Origin: Polysphondylium violaceum
Taxonomy: Eukaryota; Evosea; Eumycetozoa; Dictyosteliales; Dictyosteliaceae
DNA length: 56,282 bases
Direction: 5' to 3'
Assembly (NCBI GenBank): GCA_000277445.1
Contig: AJWJ01000103.1
Location: forward strand, 1 to 56,282
The stretch's first letter is position 1. Each line of letters starts with the position of its first letter. The notes under the pieces were generated by a model. That model did no database searches. It was not told the origin of the DNA and worked only from the letters and a program-made list of their open reading frames with translations. Shown here one piece after another: positions 10,316 to 24,900 of the stretch. The position numbers and the translations under genes are program-made.

Positions 10316-11067
10316 ATGTTTTCATCTGTACTCAGAAGAGCTACTGCTGTTGCTGCAAAGCCAGTCGGTATTCAATCTGCTTTTTGTAAGTACATTGTTT
10401 ATTATGTTGTTGATCACATACTGTTTTAATGTGTGATGTCATACAAATGAATAGGCGTTTTGTTGCATCCCCGTGTATACAAATGAAACACAACACTAAC
10501 CTACATTATAAATCTAGATTCAACCAAAGCTACTGATGCTACTCTTGCAACTAAAGTAGCTCCAGTTGTTGAAAAGAAAGATCATGGTAGGGTATCATAT
10601 GATCATATAGGATTTGTTTAGATTAAATTTCTATTTTTTTTTTTTTTTCTTTCAGAAGAAAATGAAATTTAGAAGGAGGATAGAAAAGATAGAATGAGCC
10701 GTTGGTTTAGAGAAGAGATAGATATAGAAATTTAATCATGACATCAGATTTTAGAAGATATATAGTCGATAAAAGTATGTGCTTATACTAATTATCATAA
10801 AACAATAATAATAATAATAATAATAATAATATAGTTGTTTCTTTCAACATCTATCGTTACAATGTTGAAACTACTGCTAAACCATACGTTCAAGTTTATA
10901 AATTAAACTTGAAGGAGTGTGGTCCAATGATTTTAGATGCTTTACTTCATATTAAAAATACTCAAGATCCAACTTTAAGTTTCCGTCGTTCATGTCGTGA
11001 AGGTATTTGTGGCAGGTAATTTATCACAATCATATTACAAACAAACAAACAAGCAATAGGAATATAG

Positions 11068-11115
<48 letters not shown>

Positions 11116-11670
11116 TATATAATATATAGTTGTGCTATGAATATTGCAGGATCCAATACATTGGCTTGTATTGCTAAAACTACAGATCAAATTTCAGGAA
11201 ACTCTATCAACATCTATCCACTTCCACATATGCATGTCGTCAGAGATTTAATTCCAGATCTCACTCATTTCTACAATCAACACAAATACATTAAACCATG
11301 GTTAGAGCCAGCCACCGACGCACCAAGATACAATGGTAAAGAACTCTTACAATCCAAAGAAGACAGACACAAGTTGGACGGTCTCTATGAATGTATTTTA
11401 TGCGCCTGTTGTTCAACCTCTTGTCCAAGCTATTGGTGGAGTGAGGGTGGTGATGGTGGTTATCTCGGTCCCGCTGTTCTCTTACAAGCCTATCGTTGGA
11501 TTGCCGACTCTCGTGATTCCATCCAAAAGGACAGATTGGCACTTCTCTCTGATGAGCAAATGAAATTATATAAATGTCACACCATTATGAATTGTACTAG
11601 AGTCTGTCCAAAACATTTAAATCCTGCTTTGGCTATTGCTAAAATTAAACATTTAATGGCTAAAAATTAA
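10316..11670 (+). CDS. sdhB: Succinate dehydrogenase iron-sulfur subunit (complex II)
   Basis: Exons 10316-10385, 10518-10586, 10835-11015 and 11130-11670 join in phase to 286 residues. The N-terminus ([15 protein letters not shown]) is a typical mitochondrial presequence. The mature part has the [2Fe-2S] Cys cluster [13 protein letters not shown], and the cluster cysteines in [13 protein letters not shown] and [12 protein letters not shown] that hold the [4Fe-4S] and [3Fe-4S] centres. YWWS, AYRW and DSRD match SdhB of other eukaryotes. It passes electrons from the FAD subunit to ubiquinone at the inner membrane. Introns 2 (248 nt) and 3 carry TAA repeats. Intron 2 starts with an unusual GTAGGG donor and contains an internal TTTCAG that leads only to stops, so I join exon 2 directly to the core exon. 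Confidence 0.93.
11073..11114. repeat. (TAA)n microsatellite in sdhB intron 3
   Basis: About 14 tandem copies of TAA/AAT lie shortly before the 3' splice site. A shorter copy of the same array sits at 10803-10830 in intron 2. Confidence 0.85.
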
Positions 11671-11883
11671 TTGGTGTTACAAATTTTTTATCAATCAATT
11701 TCATAAATAATAATAATAATCTATAATAGTCAAATAATAATTAATAATTTTAAAAATAAAAAAAGTTTTATATATATAAAAAAACAAAGATAACAAGTGA
11801 TTTGATCAAACAAATAATATATATATTGAAAAAAAAAAAAAGAACTTTTTTAAATTTATTTCATGTGGGATAAAAAAATTATA

Positions 11884-12263
11884 TTATTGACTAAAGGAGT
11901 TTTCAGCATCAAAATAAACAGTATTTTCGATAGCTGAGGATGAATTTACACTGTTGGTTGGGGAAACTACTGATTTAAATAAGTCTACTTTAGGTTGTGG
12001 ACTATTACTATTATTATTATTATTATTGTTATTGTTACTGTTATTAAATTGATTGTTATTATTATTATTATTATTAGTTCCCTTATTATTGACACCAATA
12101 ATAATAGAGTCCATTATAGAGTCTGTAGTTCCAAGCTCAGATGTAGGTGGGTGTGCCATATAAACAGATTCAGTAAAGTTTGCGTAGTGGGGGTAAAATT
12201 TATCTGTTTGTAATTGACTATTTGAGTTTTTAGAATTTGAGTTTTCGTTTATACTAGAGTTCA

Positions 12264-12335
<72 letters not shown>

Positions 12336-12961
12336 TTGGTGAAGATGGTTTTTCATATAAATCCTCATCTTCGTCTTCTTCAATAAATGGTTGATAGTTA
12401 TCTTGATTATCTACATTATTATTATTGTTGTTGGCGTTATTTTTATTATCATTGTTATTATTTTCATTACTTGTACTATTACTAAAGTTGTTTTGATTAT
12501 ATGTGTTATGTAAATCATTAAAAGTACTACGCCTTGAGTCAAAGGAATTATTTCTAACTATATTGCTACTATTGTTTGATGTAGTTGTTGAAGTACTTGT
12601 AGGTCTTGAACTATGTAAAGAAGAATTTGCAAAAATATCTGTATTGTTTTTACTATTGTTGTTATTATAATAATTGTCTCTAACGTCCAATACTGATGAT
12701 TGCATATCAGAGTTCCGATAATTACTATTCTTGCTATTACTGTGATCTGTTTGAATGACAGGAGGTGGATTATATGTATTTATAACTCTAGGATCAAGTG
12801 CTATAGTTTTTTATTCATTATTAGTATTTATAACAGCCTTTATTGTATTATCAATACATACGATTTGCTTCATAATATTCTTCATACTCTTCGTCATAGA
12901 TAAAAGGATCATATGGTGTATGTGACTTTTTTATACAACATGAGCAACACAAGTTGCCCAT
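11884..12961 (-). CDS. Poly-Asn protein with predicted N-myristoyl/palmitoyl anchor
   Basis: Exons 12961-12862 and 12800-11884 give 338 residues. I choose the ATG at 12961, so the protein starts MGNLCCSCCIKK: Gly2 with a small residue pattern suited to N-myristoyltransferase, followed by four Cys that could be palmitoylated. An in-frame ATG 24 bp upstream (12985) would hide this signal. An acidic Tyr-rich patch follows (EEYEEYYEAN), then long Asn-rich tracts, including one of more than 20 Asn encoded at 12264-12334. Between them are islands that may be conserved (YQPFIEEDEDEDLYEKPSS; YMAHPPTSELGTTDSIMDS). I recognise no family. I infer a membrane-tethered, largely disordered protein. Confidence 0.7.
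12264..12334. repeat. (ATT)n array coding for poly-Asn
   Basis: An uninterrupted run of about 23 ATT units lies inside the poly-Asn gene. On the minus strand it is read as AAT codons (Asn). Confidence 0.9.
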
Positions 12962-12985
12962 TTCTTTTAAAAAAGAAGATATCAT

Positions 12986-14008
12986 TTTGTTTACTATATA
13001 CGATGCTTATTAATTAGTTGTGCTGCTGTTTTTGTTGTTGTTGTATTTACAATTATAAGTGAAGTTGAAAAGGGTGAGAGGTAGAATAAATAGAAAGAAA
13101 AAAATTAAAAAAATAGTAAAAAAAAAAAATGTAAGAGGGTTTTTAAAATATTTGTACAAATAAAATTACTGTGCTCTGTTGAATATAAATATTGATGTAT
13201 ATTTTAATATTAAAAATTTAAAGTATATTGTAAAATGTAAATGAGTGGTTTGATGGAACCATGTAAGTTAAATTTTTAAAAAAATAAAAATTTAAAAAAA
13301 AAAAAAAAAAGTAGGGTTTTTTTGTGAAGAATTTTAAACTTGATTAATAAAAAAATTCTTTGAAGATTTTTGGGATTGTAGGCGAGTGTTTTTGAGAAGA
13401 AACAAGAAACGTGTTTTAGTGTTGTTGTTTATGTTTTTTTCTCTAAAGCTGATAAATAGGTGTTGTCTTTGTTTTTACCCATCTAACTAATGAAAAAGAC
13501 AATACAACGCAACAATTGAATAATAATAAATAAAAATAAATAAAAATCGAAAAAGGGGATAATCCTTTAAACAATAATTTTTATCGTGGGAATATTACCA
13601 AAAGAGAGACAGAAAATGAAATAAACAAAAAAAACAAAATAAAAAAATAAACCAAAAATTAAACAATATTGAAACTTTGATAAACAAGTGTTGTGTGTTT
13701 ATGACCAGATTTGTAATATGTAAATTACTAACTACAAACACGTGGGTGTTTTTTTTTTTTTAATTTTATTTTTTTTAATTTTATTTCGAAATATTAATAT
13801 GGAAACATACTCTAATACCATATACTATAACAAGATACTCTTTACCTCAACAACACATCCTCTTTTATTGTATTTGAAAACTGAGTAATAAAAATAGCAA
13901 TAGAAAACAACAATTTGAATCTTTTTTTTTTTTTTTTAAATTTTGATGAATAATCTTCATTTTTTTGAATTTTTTATATTTTGATTGATAATATGATGAT
14001 ATTGTTGT
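12986..14008. other. Divergent intergenic region, poly-Asn gene / zw10
   Basis: About 1 kb of AT-rich DNA with A and T homopolymers lies between two divergent starts. It contains one CACGTG hexamer near 13740. No gene is seen on either strand. Confidence 0.5.
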
Positions 14009-16924
<2,916 letters not shown>

Positions 16925-17222
16925 TCTTCCAGAATGTAGTAATAATTGTTGTCATGTCAATATTTACAATTTGGAAAAAAAAAAAAGATATATTTTATTT
17001 TTAATTGTTTTTAGTGAATGTAATGTTTTATGTGTATAAAAATAACCTTTTTTTTGGGTTGTATGTAATGTGTAGCAAAAGAGTGTATGTATTTGGTTGG
17101 TGTATTATAGTAGTAAATGAAAAGGATATTCTTTTTTGTTGTTGTTGTTTTTTTGTTTTTCGCCAAATAAAGTATTGGGGAAAATAAAAAATAAAAAAGA
17201 GATATCTTTTCAACACGTTGAT

Positions 17223-18472
17223 TTAGTCACTGCTGTCATCAGTTGAATCTGGATCTGGGGTTGGGATTTCAATTTGTGGTTGTTGTTTAGTATTGCTACC
17301 AGCAGTGATAGAGCTGCTTGGTTTAGCAACACCTCTTCTCCACAAAGTGATTTCTTGTTGTTTAAAGTATTTCTTATCTTCTTCATCGACAAGAGCAAGA
17401 TTTAAAAAGTATTTAACAGAAAACTTGTTGTGTACGGCTCTATAGGTTGGAGTGAGATCAAAAACAGACAAGAAAAGTCTAACTGGAATAGACTCACCTC
17501 TAACTGGAGCACCATCCATAATTTCAAACTTTGTAAGAGTCTCACTTTCATTAAACACATTTGGACCTGAGCCAGTTGATTCTCTCTTGATGAGTGCAAT
17601 TTCCATATATTTAATCTTGATTCTAACTAAAAGAAAGTAAATCTTTCCTATGATGACATCTTTTAAGTGATATTTAGATTTGTTGTATTCAAATTCAATG
17701 TGAAGACAATCCTCAATACCGACTTCCATTTTAATATTATTGTTCATTTCTGGAGCTTTGTTAAAGTTGATGACCCAAATATCATGTTCCTTGACGATAT
17801 TTGAACCAAAGCTTCTACCGATCGTCAATCTAACAAAATATCTTAATCTAACATTGGTTCCATTGTATGATTCATATTGTTTTTCTACATTTGAAAAATC
17901 ATATGAATAAGTTGTGTTTTCAGTTAATTCACCTGGTGGTGATAATTCACGTACCAATGATGTAAATTCATAATGATTTCCTCTATCATAAAATAATTCT
18001 AGAAATATATACTTTTATGTTAATCAAACTATATCTCTATATTGTATATCTATTAGATAGATATAAATCATTACTACGACTACTACTTACCAATTTGACC
18101 AACAAATTCAACCTTTATACCTGTGTGTTCAATCTTTTTAGTTTTTTCTTTTAAAGAAACAGAAACCTTTCCTGTAACTGGTTCATTTCCAACAAATACA
18201 AAAAGTTTTTCTGTTTTACCTTTATCTTGTGTAACTTCAATAGTCTTTCTATTTTGACAGTTATCTAATTGAAAGTCAAAACTACAAGGTGTACCAAAGT
18301 TGTTACTAAAAAAGTTCTATAGAGTATAGTTTTAAATAATTAGTATCTTTGCTTGAGGTCAGACTACGTAGGTAGGCTAGTGCCAAGATAGACATGATAT
18401 ATCAACTTTATCTATCTATCTATGATCACATTGTGTTGAAATCAACTAAAAGTATGTATGGATATATACCAT
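17223..18472 (-). CDS. vps26: Retromer subunit VPS26
   Basis: Exons 18472-18470, 18316-18091 and 17998-17223 give 334 residues. The first exon is just the ATG, followed directly by GTATAT. The next exon starts AACTTTTTT, giving [21 protein letters not shown], which fits the family N-terminus. The arrestin-like fold is clear from [48 protein letters not shown], the nearly invariant [20 protein letters not shown] and [13 protein letters not shown]26 binds VPS35 and is part of the retromer that returns cargo from endosomes. The C-terminal tail (about residue 305 on) is variable, Ser/Gln/Pro-rich and ends acidic. Confidence 0.94.
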
Positions 18473-19147
18473 TTTTAATAATTATATATAAAATTTGTAC
18501 AAATTTAGATTTCTTTTAAAAATATAGATATGTACAATAGTATGTGTGTGTTTTAAAAGTTGTGTGTCAAGAGGGGTGGATGTGGGTGATAAAGCGTTAA
18601 ATATCACTATATATTAATTGAGCACAGCACACAAAAATAAAACAAAAGACGACCCTAATTTGATTAAAATTTTAATAGGTATTTTTTTTTTTTTGAGCAG
18701 AAAAAGAAATGGATATTTTTTTTTCTACTCTAGTTTTAAATTTTTCAGGAGTTCATTTTTTGAAATAAAAAATTTTTTAAAAAAATTTTTGTGCAAAAAA
18801 TCTGGTCTGTCTCTTGCTTTGCTTTGTTTGCCAGGATTTGATGACGACGAAAAGACAACTAATATGAGATCTCAAGAATAAATAAATAAATAAATAAATA
18901 AATAAATACACATGGTTTTTAGGTTTGGTAAGTGATATGGATTGAAGAAATCAATCTATATAGGTGTTTGTGGAAGTGTTTATCATTATCAAATGATGAA
19001 TTGAAATTGACAGCAAATGTCATTTGACAAATCATGATTATCATATGAGTCCCTTCTTTTTTTTTTTTTACTTATTAAATTTTTATAAAACAAGGTAAAA
19101 GGTATTGTTCCTCCCCTCTAGAGAGAAAAATGAAAGCATTGTTGCAT
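18473..19147. other. Intergenic region between NAT and vps26
   Basis: 675 bp between the NAT 3' end and the vps26 start, both on the minus strand. It holds an AAAATTTTTTAAAAAAATTTTT segment near 18770-18790 and a short (AAAT)n array near 18880-18908. I see no gene. Confidence 0.5.
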
Positions 19148-20137
19148 TTAAGCAAAAGCAGCTTCGGCAATACCATCTCTTGCATATTGTGGTTTAATTT
19201 CAAAATTGTAGTTACATTTTAAGATGGACACGAGATATTCTTTGAATTGAGCAGAGTCAGTGATTGGTTTCTTTTCTTTAGCACCTCTATTTTCAGTGAG
19301 TGAATTACCAGAGAGAGTAACAGTACCATTGATGGCTTTGTTTTCATCTTGGGTAAATCTAAAAATGACCTATATAATTGATTTTGGAATTAATATAAAA
19401 ATAAATTTGGAATGAAAATACACCACTACTTACGGGTAATGAATTTAACAAGAAAACAACATTATCATTGACCATATTCAATTGACATTTTCTAACTTCA
19501 GGGAAACCAACTGGTTCTAAATTGTAGTGATACATACAGAACCATGGAGCTTGTTCAACGTTTGGTTTGCATTCAAAGAGATAGGTACCGTCACCATTGC
19601 TTCTTGATCTGCACAGGTTACCGTTGACACCAGTAATAATTGTTTCAGAATCAATAAGGATTGGTTTAAGTGGACAGAATACACCAATAGATACATCAAC
19701 AAGATAAGTATTTCCGTCAGTGTATTTCAAAAGACAGGAAATATGATTTTCACTCATTGGAGTTGGATTTTTATCACTTGATAAAACTTTAAACATGGTA
19801 GCGTCTAAGCCAATTTCAATCATGTAGAGATACATCATAACTGAAATATGATAACATTGACCACCAGATTTTTCAATTAACACCTTTTGAATAGTAGACT
19901 CTATTATTAATTTTATAATATTAATTTGTTGTTAATAAATAAAATAATATTGAATTTAAAAATAAATAAATAAATACCTCTATTAAGTTCAACAAAGCTT
20001 CCATCTAAAATATCAAGATTGTTGAATGGAGTTGAAACACATAAGGCTTTCATGACAACTTCAAGATCTTCCAAATTGTTTACTTTGAAATCAATTGGTA
20101 AGTTGACATGGTTGTAAAAGAGTGTTAAAAAGTCCAT
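19148..20137 (-). CDS. Arylamine N-acetyltransferase (NAT family)
   Basis: Exons 20137-19978, 19900-19434 and 19369-19148 give 282 residues, the usual length of a eukaryotic NAT. The catalytic triad can be placed: Cys69 in SGGQCYH, His106 in ENHISCLLKY and Asp122 in YLVDVSIG. This is nearly identical in spacing to human NAT1 (68/107/122). The N-terminal STPFNNLDI matches the family PFENL box. NATs move acetyl from acetyl-CoA to arylamines, hydrazines or arylhydroxylamines through an acetyl-Cys intermediate. GQC replaces the more common G(W/R)C, so the substrate may differ. A CoA-dependent acyltransfer step in secondary metabolism is an alternative role. Confidence 0.86.
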
Positions 20138-20676
20138 CTTAGAGTTACGGGGTGGCGGTGCTAAAAGAATAAAATGGTGTTCTATTGGTGATTATAGGCG
20201 TTTTGTTTGTTTATATAGATATTACTTTATTATTGTAATGATAAAAGTAATAGTATTGGTTGTTGGTTGTGCGAGACATAAAAAAAAAAAGACTTTGAAA
20301 ATCTATATTTAAAAAGCAACAGAAAACGAAAACGATAAAAATTGAGAAAAGAATAATAAAAAAAAAAATTTAATTCGAAAAATGCAAATGATGTTGTGAT
20401 TTTCTACAAATCTAGAATTTGGTCGTGAGATCAGTGAGGACTCGGTGTTGAACAAACTCACGTGATTTTGGGAAATGAGAGCTTAAAAAAATTGGGTTTA
20501 CCCATTTTTCAGATGGGAATTATGAAATTTTTTTGAGTAACCAGACCTCAATTATGATATTTATAAACTTTTTTTTATGCGTGATGGTGCTAACTTTCAA
20601 GAAAAATTTATGATCAAGGCGTTTTTTTTTTTTTTGAGCAAAAGGTCAACACGACGTTGTTGTCTAGATTTGAATT
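20138..20676. other. Intergenic region between maspS and NAT
   Basis: 539 bp between two minus-strand genes. The segment 20400-20600 is less AT-rich and contains a CACGTG hexamer near 20460. I find no open frame or tRNA-like fold there; it is probably the NAT promoter plus the maspS 3' region. Confidence 0.45.
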
Positions 20677-22797
20677 TTATTTAAGTAATGATAAATGAAG
20701 TTCTTCAAGTTCTTTAGATGTTACAGCAGAGGGAGAGTTTGTCATGAGTTCACGACCACCAGAGGTTTTAGGGAATGCTATTACATCTCTAATAGAGTTG
20801 GAACCAACAAGAAGAGAGCATAGACGATCAAAACCTAATGCAATACCACCATGTGGGGGACATCCCATTGAAAGTGCTGTGAGTAAGTGATTGAAACGTT
20901 GAATCATGTGATCCTCGAGTCTCATAACATTTTTCAATACTTTTAATTGAACTTCGGGGTTATGAATACGAATAGAACCACCGCCCAATTCAATACCATT
21001 GACAACGATATCGTAATGAAGACCACGGATTTTAAGATAATCACTTGGTCCGCTTGATGGATTCAAGAGAAGATGGTGATCATCTGGATGGGGAGAGGTG
21101 AATGGATGATGGGTGGATTGGAGCTGAGAGTTTTCATCCATATAGTCGGCTGGGGTAAAGAGAGGGAAATCTACGACCCAGAGGAAATTAAATTTCTTTG
21201 GATTGATTTCCAAAAGTCCTTTTTCCTTCATCATGTTGGCACAGTGGATACGTACTTTACCAAGAAGGGGTTCAACAAGACATCTTGGTCCAGCGGAAAA
21301 GAGGAGAACATCACCGTCATTGACGTCGAGTTGAGAGATTAATTGTTGTTTTTCATTTTCGCTCAAATATTTAGAGATTGAGGACTTCCATTCGGTGTCT
21401 TTGTTTGAAACTTTAACCATTAAAACACCTGGAGAGTTTGGCAAAAGAGTTTTGGAATCGGTGACAATAGAGTCCAATTCTTTTGATGTGAATTTTGACA
21501 TGACTTGTGGTAGCTTGATACATTTGATCATGGGGATTGATTCTTTGAATTTGTTGGAGGGCTTTTCCAATTCTTTTTTAAATATTCCCACTTGAGTGTC
21601 GGCAGTGTTAAAGATACTGGTGACATCGTTGAGTTCTAGACCATATCTTGTGTCTGGTTTATCGATACCATACTTTGAGAGTACTTGATCATAGGTGTAA
21701 AAGGGGAATTTATAGTCGATATTGTGACCGGCCTCTTTCCACATCTTTTTCACTAACCCTTCAATGATTGAGTAGATCATTTCAGTGTTTACAAAGGAAA
21801 GTTCCATATCGATTTGAGTAAATTCTGGTTGTCTATCTGAACGAAGATCTTCGTCTCTATAGCATCTGGCCAATTGAAAGTATCTATCGATACCACCAAC
21901 CATCAAGAGTTGTTTATATTGTTGTGGGCTTTGAGGAAGACTGTAAAATTGACCTTTGAAACGAGTAGGTACAAGATATTCTCTGGCGCCTTCGGGTGTT
22001 GGACGAAAGAGGGTTGGAGTTTCTACTTCAACAAATTGATTCTCAACCAAAAAGTTTCTAGCAGCCATAGCAACCTTTGATCTGAGTCTAATATTGTATT
22101 GTGCCTCATCTCTACGTAAATCAACATAACGATACTTTAATCTAACTTCTTCGGTAACCTTTTCACCGTCGTGTTCAATAGTGAATGGAAGATCAACGCA
22201 GTTGTTTAAGAGATGAATTTCCTTTGCATCGATTTCAATCTCTCCAGTTGACATCTTGTTATTTACCATTGACAAAGGTCTAGCAATTACTTTGCCTTTA
22301 ATACAAACAATTGATTCCATTTTCAATTGTTTAATCGATTCATCTATGGGTGTTGATTCATCAAAATCTATATCTGGATCATTTGATTTTAATTTGATTT
22401 GTTGATCACCAGATTTATTAAAATAGACTTGCACTTTACCATGACCATCTCTAATTACAAGAAATACTTTATCGGCCATGTTTCTAATAGAGTTGATCCA
22501 ACCATACAAGATAACATCTTGGCCAATATCTTTGGAACCAATATTTCCACATGTATTTGTTCTTTCAATTACATTAAAATTTTTTTGTTTTAATTTATCA
22601 TTATTATTACTAATGGTGGTATATTGTTGTTTACTATTATTATTAAAAGTTGGAGATGATAGGATTGATTGATGTTGATTGTGGGTGTTTGGGGTTAAAA
22701 AGTTTTTATTCTTTTTTTGATGTGATAAAGTAAATCTACCACCACCATTCAATAATAAAAGTTTATTGTTTTTTTGATTCAATCTTAAAACATTCAT
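20677..22797 (-). CDS. maspS: Aspartyl-tRNA synthetase, mitochondrial (bacterial type)
   Basis: Single-exon gene, 706 residues. The N-terminus (about 80 residues, basic and Asn-rich) has the look of a mitochondrial targeting region. The catalytic part is the bacterial/organellar AspRS type: OB-fold anticodon domain from about residue 85 (DVILYGWINSIRNM); motif 1 region FVEVETPTLFRPTPEGAREY; flipping-loop motif SPQQYKQLLMVGG; motif 2 ARCYRDEDLRSDRQPEFTQ; a GAD-type insertion domain (about 400-510); and motif 3 GIALGFDRLCSLL. It charges mitochondrial tRNA-Asp. No intron interrupts 2.1 kb of coding sequence. Presumably the cytosolic AspRS is a separate gene elsewhere. Confidence 0.94.
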   Translation of the reverse strand: MNVLRLNQKNNKLLLLNGGGRFTLSHQKKNKNFLTPNTHNQHQSILSSPTFNNNSKQQYTTISNNNDKLKQKNFNVIERTNTCGNIGSKDIGQDVILYGWINSIRNMADKVFLVIRDGHGKVQVYFNKSGDQQIKLKSNDPDIDFDESTPIDESIKQLKMESIVCIKGKVIARPLSMVNNKMSTGEIEIDAKEIHLLNNCVDLPFTIEHDGEKVTEEVRLKYRYVDLRRDEAQYNIRLRSKVAMAARNFLVENQFVEVETPTLFRPTPEGAREYLVPTRFKGQFYSLPQSPQQYKQLLMVGGIDRYFQLARCYRDEDLRSDRQPEFTQIDMELSFVNTEMIYSIIEGLVKKMWKEAGHNIDYKFPFYTYDQVLSKYGIDKPDTRYGLELNDVTSIFNTADTQVGIFKKELEKPSNKFKESIPMIKCIKLPQVMSKFTSKELDSIVTDSKTLLPNSPGVLMVKVSNKDTEWKSSISKYLSENEKQQLISQLDVNDGDVLLFSAGPRCLVEPLLGKVRIHCANMMKEKGLLEINPKKFNFLWVVDFPLFTPADYMDENSQLQSTHHPFTSPHPDDHHLLLNPSSGPSDYLKIRGLHYDIVVNGIELGGGSIRIHNPEVQLKVLKNVMRLEDHMIQRFNHLLTALSMGCPPHGGIALGFDRLCSLLVGSNSIRDVIAFPKTSGGRELMTNSPSAVTSKELEELHLSLLK

Positions 22798-23708
22798 CGT
22801 CGTTGTTGTTTTTTAAATATTGTTGTTATATACAGAGTTGAGGGAGGATATGATGATCAATTCACACACCACATAAACACACACATACATATATACAATT
22901 TGTTGTTGGTTATATTGCAAAAAAGTTTCGTTTTTGAGGGCCTAATTTCATATTATTTTCATTTTTTTTTTAATTTTTATTTTTCATTTTTTTTCATTAT
23001 TTTTGATGATACACAAAAATGACGATCCATTTTGATTGAAATCCTTATAATTTATAAATATAGGAGTTTAGTTGAGTAATTTCCGACATCAACCCACACA
23101 TACACCTAATCATAAATAGCAACACATTTCACACAAGCACAATCATAAATAGCAACTGAGAGTATATATTTCTATGTGTGGGGAAGTGTTAGAAGTGGGT
23201 GGGTGTGGTTGAATGTGAATGTTTTTCTAAAGATCATGATCATTTATGAAAAAAAAGGGGTATATGCATACTGCGATACCTTACCAATATGTATAAAACG
23301 TTTATCTCACCATTGTTTTATCCCCCAAACCCTCAAAATTATTTGGTGTTTACCACACACACATATATTGAAACACACAATCAATTGTTGAGGGTGAAAA
23401 AAAAAAAAGTGAATTATTTATATCTTTTTTTATCAAAAGATACCCCTTTTTTTAGTAAGTATATCATAAACAATACAAATATGTTTTATAAAAAAGGATC
23501 ATTTCCCAATGAGGCTAGATGAATAGCATATATGATCCGGATACTCAATTTTCACCCACTACCACTGCAATACCTACATCTTATCACTGATACCCCTCCT
23601 CAATACAATTGCCACACAAAAAATACAAATAATTAAATAATTATATTTTATCCACTTCACAACTGGGTCTCCATACCAAAACAAATATAAAAATCAAATA
23701 AACAAAAA

Positions 23709-23757
<49 letters not shown>

Positions 23758-24900
23758 TTTTAAACCACATCACCCTTTTATTATTTATTTCACTCTCTAC
23801 ATAATCATAATCATAATCATATCATATTAGTATTTATATACACACATATTTATCAAAATTGTTTAAATTATTATTTTCCCCCATCATTACCCATTACCAT
23901 CTACTAGTACCCCCCTCTTCCATCATCACACTATTAATATAATAAATTATATATCTCTAATCACTCACTTTAACACACACTCACTCATTTTATATAAAAC
24001 AAATAATAAATTATTGTGGGTGGAGAGTTAATTCCCACATTTATTATTAGTTGTGATTGATCCAAAAAACATATTCACACTTACACAAAACACACTCACA
24101 CACAAATAATTATTTATATACATATACATACAAATAAACACATAACATCATCCCAAACTCAAGTTGTTATTTTATTGCTTCTTTAATTTTGTTTTTTAAT
24201 TTTTTTTTCTTTTACCTCCTCCTCTTCTCATATATAATCACTTTTCTATCTCTATATTGTTTTGTTTGTGTAATATTTTTTTATTGGGCATATTTACAAA
24301 CAACAAAAGTGAAATAAAAGAAATAATCTGCATCAATTATTTGTTTTATATCATACTTTTGGTTGTTAAACTTACTTACACTCATTTTTTCAAAATCATC
24401 GAATTAATAGGCGCATCACACACTTTTCTTTTTTTTTTTTGTGCAACTACTAGTTAAAATATTTTTTTTCCAGTTATACAATTGAGTACCGACCCAATTG
24501 TCTTTTTAATTTTCACTCTTTCTTAACTGTTGTGTTGTTTGTACAATAATTTAATTGTTGGTTTTTTTTTTAAAAAAAAAAAACATACAAACACATCTTC
24601 AAAAAAAAAAAAGTTATTAATCTATTTTTTTAGATTTAATTTCTTATCACCAATTTTAATTTATTTATCATTGGTGTTTTGTTGTATTGAATAATTAATT
24701 ATATATATAATTTCTCTAGATTTATCACAAAAGGATCATATTTATTTTTATTTTTCTTTGTAATATATAATAGTTGTGTATATTTGTGTACTATCAATAA
24801 TTAATTAATCCTGTATTATATTAAATATTTATATTGATCATCATTATCATCATCATCATTGTAGTTTTCGTTGTTATAATATTATTATTATTTATCAATC
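22798..24900. other. Long divergent intergenic region, maspS / 7TM gene
   Basis: This 2.1-kb block, the longest gap in the window, holds no gene I can support. It contains CACACA-rich stretches (about 22860-22900, 23100-23400, 24060-24140), a (TAA)n array at 23711-23756, pyrimidine-rich tracts (23880-23935) and a T10-A12 junction near 24562-24583. Short open frames here have no family features and no plausible codon use. It probably contains the promoter and a long 5' leader of the 7TM gene. Confidence 0.55.
23711..23756. repeat. (TAA)n microsatellite
   Basis: About 15 uninterrupted TAA units in the maspS/7TM intergenic region. Confidence 0.9.
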
